Origin: Salipiger bermudensis HTCC2601
GTDB lineage: Bacteria > Pseudomonadota > Alphaproteobacteria > Rhodobacterales > Rhodobacteraceae
DNA: 64,000 nt
Reading direction: 5' to 3'
Assembly (NCBI RefSeq): GCF_000153725.1
Contig: NZ_DS022276.1
Span: 3,952,629 to 4,016,628 of the forward strand
In this document: piece by piece, positions 57,702 through 64,000 of the stretch
How positions within the stretch are numbered: the stretch's first letter is position 1
Layout of the letters: each line of letters starts with the position of its first letter
The notes under the pieces: model-generated
What the model saw: the letters and a program-made list of their open reading frames with translations, nothing else
Told to the model about the DNA's origin: nothing
Databases searched by the model: none
Position numbers and translations under genes: made by a program

Positions 57702-57888
57702 CGGGCGGGCAAAGCCGGTATTTCCCTGCAAACAGCCTAGTTGCACGGCCAGATCCGTGCCCTGCCGTCGCTGGGATATGCGTTTTTTCGTTGCGCAACC
57801 CACTGACAAAACTCGCGCTTTCCGGGTAATGTTAAAAACTTTCACATCACCCCTTGATAGCGTCGGTCACAATCCCGATCTGATGTAA

Positions 57889-57905
57889 TGTGAAAGACAT
57901 TCACA
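57889..57905. promoter_or_regulatory. TGTGAA-N5-TTCACA dyad upstream of the DUF2852 gene
   Basis: TGTGAAAGACATTCACA is a perfect 6-bp inverted repeat spaced by 5, ending 30 bp before the ATG at 57936. A matching half-site, TTTCACAT, lies at 57840-57847. Suggests a dimeric repressor site in the leader or promoter. Confidence 0.55.
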
Positions 57906-57935
57906 TACGCAAACGAGAGACAAAGGACACCGCTT

Positions 57936-58382
57936 ATGAACGCCGCAGCGCAGTATGAAGCCCGCCCCGCGAACCCCGGGTGGCTGAAACGCGCCGAGGC
58001 CTGGCTCGACGAGCGCGGCAGACCCGCCTGGATCGTGGCCATGGTACTTGGCTTCATCGTCTTCTGGCCCATCGGCCTCGCCCTTCTTGCCTACATGATC
58101 TGGAGCAAACGCATGTTCGGAAAATCCTGCCGCAGCCGCCGCAACAGCAGCGCCAACGCCTACCGTCAGAGCTTCAACGCCGCGCGGCCCTCGGGCAACG
58201 CCGCCTTCGATGCCTACAAGATGGACACGCTGCGCCGGCTCGAGGACGAACAGAAGAGCTTTGAGGAGTTCCTGCAGCGTCTGCGCGAGGCCCGCGACAA
58301 GGCCGAGTTCGACCAGTTCATGGACGAGCGTTCCCGCGCCCCCCGCGAGACGGCAGACGAAGACCGCAAAGAGGACGCGTAA
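57936..58382 (+). CDS. DUF2852 membrane protein
   Basis: This 148-residue protein of the alphaproteobacterial DUF2852 family has one to two membrane helices (about 32-58, WIVAMVLGFIVFWPIGLALL in part), then a basic and a helical charged region with DTLRRLEDEQKSFEEFLQRL typical of the family. The function is unknown. An inverted repeat operator lies just upstream, so expression may be regulated. Confidence 0.9.
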   Translation: MNAAAQYEARPANPGWLKRAEAWLDERGRPAWIVAMVLGFIVFWPIGLALLAYMIWSKRMFGKSCRSRRNSSANAYRQSFNAARPSGNAAFDAYKMDTLRRLEDEQKSFEEFLQRLREARDKAEFDQFMDERSRAPRETADEDRKEDA

Positions 58383-58498
58383 GCGCCCCTCCCCCATGGC
58401 CCCGCCCCGGGGCCATGGTCTATCATCCCCAAGAGGCCGTCCCGCATCCCGCGGCCAAGGCCTGAGATCCCAGAGAGACAGTCCCAGAGATCCTGCAA

Positions 58499-58957
58499 GT
58501 GACCCAGATGTATACCGACGCCCCCTATTCCCAGCTGCCCGATCCGGTGCGCCAGAGCGCGTTCTACGACAGCGTCGCGATCAAGCGCGGCCTGGCCTGG
58601 GTCATCGACACGATCATCGTCGCCTTCTTCGTGCTGCTCGCGCTGGTCTTCACCGCCTTTCTCGGCGCCTTCGTGTTCTTCGCGCTGTGGATGGTGGTGA
58701 GCTTCATCTACCGCGTGCTGACCATCGCCAACGGCTCGGCCACATGGGGCATGCGCCTCATGGCGATCGAATTCCGCGACTGGCGCGGCCAGCGGCTCGA
58801 TTTCATGCAGGCCTTCCTGCATACGCTGGGCTACGCCGTCTCGGTCTCCGTGGCACCGCTGCAGCTGATCTCGGTCGTTTGCATGTTCGCCACCGAGCGT
58901 GGGCAGGGCCTGACCGACATGGTTCTGGGGACCGTCGCGCTCAACAAGCGCGCATGA
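58499..58957 (+). CDS. RDD-family membrane protein
   Basis: This 152-residue protein has an RDD domain (RGLAWVIDTIIVAFFVLLAL, with the conserved Arg-Asp pair as R..D) and three membrane segments. RDD proteins are small transporters or ion-exchange-related proteins without a settled role. The start is GTG at 58499. A 14-bp direct repeat (GCGCTCAACAAGCG) at 58937 and 58963 covers the stop region, a trace of a small tandem duplication of the 3' end. Confidence 0.85.
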   Translation: MTQMYTDAPYSQLPDPVRQSAFYDSVAIKRGLAWVIDTIIVAFFVLLALVFTAFLGAFVFFALWMVVSFIYRVLTIANGSATWGMRLMAIEFRDWRGQRLDFMQAFLHTLGYAVSVSVAPLQLISVVCMFATERGQGLTDMVLGTVALNKRA

Positions 58958-58976
58958 GGAGTGCGCTCAACAAGCG
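58937..58976. repeat. 14-bp direct repeat at the 3' end of the RDD gene
   Basis: GCGCTCAACAAGCG at 58937-58950 and again at 58963-58976, just beyond the stop codon. The second copy again runs towards a stop (TAA), as if the last codons had been duplicated. Confidence 0.75.
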
Positions 58977-59034
58977 GGCCTAACGCCTGCGATCAACCGG
59001 CGCGCCTCAGACGCGCACGTGGACACAGCCCGAA

Positions 59035-59059
59035 ACGCCCGGCGATCTCTGCCGGGCGT
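59035..59059 (+). terminator. Terminator of the RDD gene
   Basis: ACGCCCGGC-GATCTCT-GCCGGGCGT is followed by CTTGCGTTTC, 78 bp after the RDD stop. Confidence 0.65.
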
Positions 59060-59218
59060 CTTGCGTTTCAGCCACAACGCCCGCAGTAACGCTCTGCACG
59101 CCCCCGCGTTAAGCCCGGACCTGCACGAGATCAAAGCCCCGCGATCCACCGTTTTCGGGGGCTTGGCGGTTGCAAATTTCGTTGCTAGGTTTTTCGAGGA
59201 TCTCCAGACAGGACCTTC

Positions 59219-60031
59219 ATGCGCCACTCCCTGCCTCTCGCGCCGCAATTCTATGTGACGGCTCCCCAGCCCTGCCCGTATCTTCCGGGCCGGATGGAGC
59301 GCAAGCTGTTCACCGCGCTGCAGGGCGACAGTGCCGAGAAGCTCAATGACAGCCTGTCGAAGCAGGGCTTCCGGCGCTCGCAGAACGTGCTCTACCGACC
59401 GTCCTGCTCGGATTGTTCGGCCTGTCTCTCGGCCCGCATCGACGTGCGCCGCTTTTCCCCATCGAAAAGCCAGCGCCGGGCGCTCAAGCGCAACGCCAAC
59501 CTCGCGCGGCGCGCCTCGAGCCCCTGGGCCACCGAGGAGCAGTTCTCGCTGTTCCGTCGCTATCTCGATACGCGCCACGCCGATGGCGGCATGGCCGATA
59601 TGGACATCTTCGAATTCGCCGCAATGATCGAGGAAACCCCGATCCGATCGCGCGTGGTCGAGTACAGCGACATCGCCAGCGGCGACCTCAAGGCGGTGTG
59701 CCTGACGGATGTGCTCGATGACGGGGTGTCGATGGTCTACTCGTTCTACGAACCCGAGTTGGCGCGCCAGAGCCTCGGGACGTGGATGATCCTCGACCAT
59801 GTCGAGATCGCCCGCGAGGCCGGCCTGCCCTATGTCTACCTTGGCTACTGGGTGCCGGGCAGCCCCAAGATGGGCTACAAGGCGCAGTTCAGTGCGCTCG
59901 AGGTCTATCGCCGCGGCCGCTGGGAGGTCATGCACGACACCCGCGATTACGACGAGGAGCGCCATCCGCTCTCCACCGATCCGATCGCCGAGCAGGTCGC
60001 CAACATCTCGCTGCCCGACAGCCGTAGCTGA
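59219..60031 (+). CDS. bpt: Aspartate/glutamate leucyltransferase (Bpt)
   Basis: This 270-residue L/F-transferase-like enzyme adds Leu from Leu-tRNA to N-terminal Asp or Glu, marking proteins for ClpAP through the N-end rule. Signature blocks are [31 protein letters not shown] (Cys-rich substrate-recognition motif), [14 protein letters not shown], and [20 protein letters not shown]. The length fits bacterial Bpt (about 245-280). Confidence 0.95.
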   Translation: MRHSLPLAPQFYVTAPQPCPYLPGRMERKLFTALQGDSAEKLNDSLSKQGFRRSQNVLYRPSCSDCSACLSARIDVRRFSPSKSQRRALKRNANLARRASSPWATEEQFSLFRRYLDTRHADGGMADMDIFEFAAMIEETPIRSRVVEYSDIASGDLKAVCLTDVLDDGVSMVYSFYEPELARQSLGTWMILDHVEIAREAGLPYVYLGYWVPGSPKMGYKAQFSALEVYRRGRWEVMHDTRDYDEERHPLSTDPIAEQVANISLPDSRS

Positions 60032-60058
60032 ACAGCTCCGCACTCACCGCAATGAACA

Positions 60059-60086
60059 CGGCGCCAAGGCTCTCGCCCCGGCGCCG
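60059..60086. terminator. Bidirectional hairpin between bpt and pqiC
   Basis: CGGCGCC...GGCGCCG with inner pairing GGC/GCC lies in the 80-bp gap between convergent genes. Few Ts follow on either side. Confidence 0.5.
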
Positions 60087-60111
60087 CCTGTTTGCGTGCT
60101 GAGACCGCGCC

Positions 60112-60663
60112 TCAGCGCAGGCTCTGGGTGATCTGCCCGGAAAGCTGGGTGACCGCGGCGCCGGTGGCGCGGGCGATGGCCTGCGGCCCCTCGCCCACCA
60201 TCGGCACAACGATGTCGAAGCCCTGGATGCGCTCCCGGACCACCTTGTCATAGGACGAGATCGCGTATTGCCCGGTCAGCCGCAGCGTGCCGTTGTTGCG
60301 CGCCACGAGCCGCGAGACCGTCACCTGCACCGCCGCCTGCGCGTCATCGGCCAGCGGCCACGGCTCGGGCGCCACGGTGGCCGAGGAGGCCGCGCCGATC
60401 TGCTCGGCGATGGCCAGCGTCACCGCGCGCGCCGGTTCGTCCGCCCAGAGCGCGTTGTCGACCTGCGTCAGCGCGCCGTCCTCGCCCTCGAGCAGGATCT
60501 CGGACGCCGCCGCGTAGGCCGGCAGGGAGACCTGCCGCACCTCGAGCGTCGCCACCCGCAGACGGGCGCTGCCCGCCTGCGTCGGCGTGTCGATGAGGAA
60601 TTGCGGCTCAGGCCCAGAACAGGCGGCGAGCATCAGGGCGAGGGGCAGAATGCGCAGATACAT
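60112..60663 (-). CDS. pqiC: Lipoprotein PqiC-like (ABC-type transport auxiliary)
   Basis: This 183-residue lipoprotein has the lipobox LMLAAC (Cys at about 15), followed by a PqiC/YmbA-type domain (about 20-180). In the Pqi system it sits at the outer membrane and binds the PqiB needle to pass lipids across the periplasm. It lies 2 bp after pqiB, last in the operon. Confidence 0.88.
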   Translation of the reverse strand: MYLRILPLALMLAACSGPEPQFLIDTPTQAGSARLRVATLEVRQVSLPAYAAASEILLEGEDGALTQVDNALWADEPARAVTLAIAEQIGAASSATVAPEPWPLADDAQAAVQVTVSRLVARNNGTLRLTGQYAISSYDKVVRERIQGFDIVVPMVGEGPQAIARATGAAVTQLSGQITQSLR

Positions 60664-60665
60664 GC

Positions 60666-63074
60666 TTATCGTCCAAACAGGAGGGAATTGGGATTGCGCT
60701 CGATCGAGCGCGCGAGCTTGTTGAGCGCCTCGGCGGCGGACTGGACTTCGCGCAGGGCCGACAGCGTCTCGCGGTTGAAGCGCGAGTTCTCGCCATAGCC
60801 CTGAAGCGCCAGTTCGGCCTCGCCGACCATGCTCTGGATCTGGGCCGAGAGGCTCGGCAGGCTTTCCGCCGCCTCCTCGATCGCCGCCGCCGCGTCGCGG
60901 GCCGAGGCCAGCGTGGCGTTGGTGTTCTCGACCACCCCGCCCTCGCGCAGTTCCTCGAGCGCCGAACGCGCCTCGTCCAGCATCCGCGTCAGCGCGCCGG
61001 GCAGAGCGCGGGTCTGATCGCTGTCGACCAGCCGGTCGGCGCTTGCCACGAGGTTGGTGGCCTGTTCGATGAAGGCCTCGAGCGGCAGGTCGTTGGCGGT
61101 TTCCACCAGACGGCGGAGATCGTCGACCAGCGCCGGCACCTGTTCGGTTGCCCCGGAGAGATCCATCGCCACGCCGGTCACCGAGTCGGCGGCGGCAGAG
61201 GCGCTTTCCAGCGTGCTCATCAGGCGGCCGATGGCATCGGCGGCGCGCAGATCCTCGGCCACGCCGCGCAGCTCGGCGACAGTGGCGTTGATCTCGCCCG
61301 GCAGCGCCTGCGTGGCGTCGCTGGCGATCAGCCGGTCGGCGCTGTCGGCCAGCGCCGTGGCGCGGTCGACAAAGGCCTCGAGTTGCAGCGCGTTGGCCTT
61401 CGCCACGAGATCGCGCATCTCCTCGATCAGCGCCGGCACCTCTTCGGTGGCGGCGGTGATCTCGGTGGCGACGCTGCTGACGCTGTCGGTGGCAGCGGTG
61501 GCCCCGTCGAGCGCCGCGGCGAGCTTCTCGGCGGTGCCCGCCTCGCGCAGGTCCTCGACGATCTCGCGCAGGGCGGTCACGGTGGCGTTGAGCTCGCCCG
61601 GCAGGGCCTGCGTTTCCTCGCTGCCGATCAGCCCGCGCGCCTCGTCGAGCAGGCCGCTGACCGAGCCCGGCACAGCGCGCAAGTCGGGGTCGCCGGCGAA
61701 GCTCTCGACCGAGCGCAGAGTGGCAATCGCCTGCTCCATGAGTTCCTCGACCGGCAGATCGTCGATGCGCTGGAACAGGCCCTCGGCGGTGGCGGCCACG
61801 TCGGGCACGTTCGACTCGACCGACGGCAGCACCGGCGCCTCGGTGTCGAAGATGCCAAGCGCCGCCGGCTCCGCTTCGGGGATAGTGACCAGCTCGACCA
61901 TCAGCGACTGGCTGAACAGCCCTTGCGATGCGAGCCGCGCCCGCAGACCGTCCTGCACCGACTCGGAGAGGAAGGTGATGATCTCGGCCTCGGCGGCGGT
62001 GTCATCCTCGAGACCAAGCGCCCGCGGGTCGATGGAGATGGAGGCGCGCAGCTTGACCCTCTGCTCGCCGCTCACGTCGTCGATGAAGGCGCCGAGCGCG
62101 TTGACCGCGCCGATCTTGAGACCGCGATAGGTCACCGGGGCGCCCGCCTCGAGGCCGCGGACGGACTCGTCGAACTCGACCACGAGGTCGACGGCGTTGT
62201 CGATGCTCTGGCTGAACACGCTGTCTCGCGCCGCGGTCTCGTCATCGAACAGGTCGAACACGTAGCGCGAGGGCACCGGGTTGCCGCCCGACACCACGGT
62301 GTCGAAGGCGATGCCGCCACGGATTAGCGCCGCCACCGAGCCGACCGAAAGGTCGAGGCCCTGCGGGCCGAAATTGACGTTGAACCCCGAGGTGTCCCAG
62401 AACCGCGTCGAGGTGGTGACCCGGCGGTCATGCGGCGCCTCGATGAAGGCGTCGGCAATGACGCCGTTGCCGCTCTCGAGCAGGCGCGGCGTCTCGATGC
62501 GGCCGACCTCGATGCCCTGGTGGAAAATCGGGGCGCCGGCACTGAGCATGGCGCCATCGGGGGCGCGCAGCACGATGCGGGTGCCCCGCATGCCCGGCCG
62601 GACCAGCGGCGCGGTGTCGCGCCCCTCGAAGCGGGTCGCCTCTGCGCCCTCCTGCGGCTCGAAGGCGGCCTCGATATAGACGCCAGACAGCACCGTCGAC
62701 AGGCCCGAGATGCCCGAGGCGCTGACCTCTGGGCGGACCACCCAGAATTCGGCATCCGAGGGCAGAGACTCGGCCACGATGTTGTCGATCCGGGCGCCGA
62801 TGCGCACCGAAGAGAGGTCGTTGGCGAAGGTCACGTCCTCGACCAGGCCGATATTCACGTCGCGGAAGCGCAGCGCGGTCTCGCCCGGCACGATGCCGGC
62901 GGCATTCTCGAAGGTGATCTCGATGCGGGCGCCGCGCTCGGCCCAGCTTTGCCAGGCGATCAGCAGGGTGATCGCGAGGGCGGCGATCGGGATCAGCCAG
63001 GTCAGGGACAGATTGCGCCAGATCGACCGCTTGGGGCCCTCGATCTCCATCTCGGCGGGTCGCGGGTCACTCAT
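60666..63074 (-). CDS. pqiB: MCE-domain lipid transport protein PqiB-like
   Basis: This 802-residue protein has one N-terminal membrane helix (about 20-45), three tandem MCE domains (about 47-140, 160-260 and 285-400) and a very long C-terminal helical region (about 440-800) with repeated LPGELNATV/LPGEINATV and LIEEMRDLV-type segments, as expected for a needle that spans the periplasm. It is longer than E. coli PqiB (about 546), mainly through this tail. It overlaps the PqiA gene by 8 bp. Confidence 0.9.
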   Translation of the reverse strand: MSDPRPAEMEIEGPKRSIWRNLSLTWLIPIAALAITLLIAWQSWAERGARIEITFENAAGIVPGETALRFRDVNIGLVEDVTFANDLSSVRIGARIDNIVAESLPSDAEFWVVRPEVSASGISGLSTVLSGVYIEAAFEPQEGAEATRFEGRDTAPLVRPGMRGTRIVLRAPDGAMLSAGAPIFHQGIEVGRIETPRLLESGNGVIADAFIEAPHDRRVTTSTRFWDTSGFNVNFGPQGLDLSVGSVAALIRGGIAFDTVVSGGNPVPSRYVFDLFDDETAARDSVFSQSIDNAVDLVVEFDESVRGLEAGAPVTYRGLKIGAVNALGAFIDDVSGEQRVKLRASISIDPRALGLEDDTAAEAEIITFLSESVQDGLRARLASQGLFSQSLMVELVTIPEAEPAALGIFDTEAPVLPSVESNVPDVAATAEGLFQRIDDLPVEELMEQAIATLRSVESFAGDPDLRAVPGSVSGLLDEARGLIGSEETQALPGELNATVTALREIVEDLREAGTAEKLAAALDGATAATDSVSSVATEITAATEEVPALIEEMRDLVAKANALQLEAFVDRATALADSADRLIASDATQALPGEINATVAELRGVAEDLRAADAIGRLMSTLESASAAADSVTGVAMDLSGATEQVPALVDDLRRLVETANDLPLEAFIEQATNLVASADRLVDSDQTRALPGALTRMLDEARSALEELREGGVVENTNATLASARDAAAAIEEAAESLPSLSAQIQSMVGEAELALQGYGENSRFNRETLSALREVQSAAEALNKLARSIERNPNSLLFGR

Positions 63075-63708
63075 TCTCGTTCACTCCAACGTCTACGTCC
63101 CAGATCAGCCGCGAGTCGAAGCTCAGGGCCGAAATCATTGTAAAGGCTACGGAAAGCGCAAAGCTCACCGCCGCGATCCCGGGGTTGATCGAGGCCGCGA
63201 AATCCAGCTGCACCAGTGACGACAGGATCGCCACGACGAAGACGTCGATCATCGACCAGCGCCCGATGAACTCCACCGCCTCGTAAAGCAGATGTCGCTT
63301 GTGCGCCGACATCTGCACCCGTCGCTGTACGCTCAAAGCGAGGTAGCCGATGGCGATGAACTTCGATACCGGAATCACGATCGAGGCGACGAAAACAATC
63401 GCCGCCACCCCGTAGCTGCCGTGATGCATGAGGTCGACGACGCCGCCGAAGATGGTGCTTTCGGTGGTCTTGCCGAGCAGCGTGGTGCGCAGCATCGGGT
63501 AGAGATTGGCCGGCACATAGACCACCAGCCCGGCAAACAGCCACGCCCAGACCCGCTGAAGGCTCGCGGTGTCGCGACTCGCCAGGCGCGTGCCGCAGCG
63601 GGTGCAGCGTGCCACGCCGGGGGCGTGCACGCGACCGCACTCGGTGCAGCCCACCAGCCCGGCCTGCTTGGCGGTCAGGATGCGCGGCGCCGTTCCAGCG
63701 TCTTCCAT
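63067..63708 (-). CDS. pqiA: PqiA-domain membrane protein, C-terminal-type half
   Basis: This 213-residue membrane protein has four segments and two N-terminal CxxC pairs (VGCTECGRVHAPGVARCTRCG), a zinc ribbon typical of PqiA. It also has the YPMLRTTLLGK and DFAASINPGIAAV blocks. In E. coli PqiA both halves are one chain of about 417 residues; here it is a separate gene overlapping the first half by 34 bp. Confidence 0.88.
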   Translation of the reverse strand: MEDAGTAPRILTAKQAGLVGCTECGRVHAPGVARCTRCGTRLASRDTASLQRVWAWLFAGLVVYVPANLYPMLRTTLLGKTTESTIFGGVVDLMHHGSYGVAAIVFVASIVIPVSKFIAIGYLALSVQRRVQMSAHKRHLLYEAVEFIGRWSMIDVFVVAILSSLVQLDFAASINPGIAAVSFALSVAFTMISALSFDSRLIWDVDVGVNENE

Positions 63709-64000
63709 AGCGTCAGCCTGCTCATGAAATTGTCTTTCAGCACGGTCACGATGACCAGTGCCACGAAGGCCCAGAAGGCCGGGCCGATGAAGATATGCGC
63801 CAGCCCCGCCACCTTCACCAGCGCCACCGCCACGCCGACGATGAACACCTCGGCCATGGCCCAGGGGCGCAGATGATCGGCGAGCCGGAAGAAGAACTCG
63901 GCATGGCGCGCGGGCTTGTGACCGAAGGCCATCGGCCCCAGCACGTAAATCAGCGCGAGGAAGCGGATCACCGGCAGGATCACGATCAGCGCCGCCATGG
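63675..64000 (-). CDS. pqiA: PqiA-domain membrane protein, first half (cut by window edge)
   Basis: The visible 108 C-terminal residues show two to three membrane segments (ALIYVLGPMAFG, WAMAEVFIVGVAVALVKVAG, WAFVALVIVTVLKD) and end TLERRRAS. The protein continues left of its visible part beyond the window. It overlaps the next pqiA gene by 34 bp, making a split PqiA. It probably contacts PqiB in the inner membrane. Confidence 0.82.
   Translation of the reverse strand, partial: MAALIVILPVIRFLALIYVLGPMAFGHKPARHAEFFFRLADHLRPWAMAEVFIVGVAVALVKVAGLAHIFIGPAFWAFVALVIVTVLKDNFMSRLTLWKTLERRRAS

Overview
The window comes from a high-GC alphaproteobacterium, almost certainly a member of the Rhodobacteraceae (Roseobacter group). 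The suf cluster headed by a single-cysteine IscR, the DUF2852 and DUF455 proteins, the bactofilin/M23 pair, the split PqiA and the Rhodobacteraceae-type intergenic repeats all fit. I do not name a species.

1-11860: a lower-GC integrated island that ends at the 3' end of a tRNA-Arg(CCG) gene and carries a tyrosine integrase beside that tRNA. Its main cargo is a 1251-residue fusion of a reverse transcriptase (YVDD) with a C-terminal nitrilase domain (Glu-Lys-Cys triad). This is the architecture of the class 1 UG/Abi, or DRT1-like, anti-phage reverse transcriptases. Next to it is an SF2-helicase-like gene overlapping an HNH endonuclease gene. The helicase gene is broken by an IS5/IS903-type element with a perfect 9-bp target duplication, and removing the element restores the frame exactly. 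A second, inverted copy of that element runs off the left window edge, and an IS256-family element sits at the 5' end of the helicase gene. Next to the integrase lies a small secreted protein of unknown function.

11861-25900: core genome. It begins with the tRNA and an O-methyltransferase. Then comes an iscR-cysteine desulfurase-sufB-(three small or unusual genes)-sufC-sufD-(two Yip1-like membrane proteins)-sufS cluster for Fe-S assembly. Divergent from iscR are an alpha/beta hydrolase, a small protein and an HD phosphohydrolase; these converge on a dihydrolipoyl dehydrogenase gene across two near-perfect palindromes. A DUF924 gene follows.

26000-46300: an MFS transporter, queA, a large AsmA-like protein, a peroxiredoxin, a ferritin-like DUF455 protein, an M23 peptidase overlapping a bactofilin, lon, a 57-residue protein, an old yellow enzyme, a PRC-barrel protein, tgt, a small secreted protein, two tandem paralogous glycosyltransferases and an RhlE-like DEAD-box RNA helicase.

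46567-57701: a ten-gene minus-strand operon read from 57125. Its order is class V aminotransferase, MFS exporter with a His-rich tail, flavin monooxygenase, two carboxymuconolactone-decarboxylase/AhpD-like proteins, an opine-type dehydrogenase, and a four-gene spermidine/putrescine-type ABC importer. Five of its junctions are 4-bp ATGA overlaps. A divergent Lrp/AsnC regulator and a 28-bp dyad lie at its head. It looks like an uptake and oxidation pathway for an unidentified amine or opine-like compound.

57900-64000: DUF2852 and RDD membrane proteins, the leucyl-transferase bpt, and a pqiA-pqiA-pqiB-pqiC lipid-transport operon cut by the right window edge.
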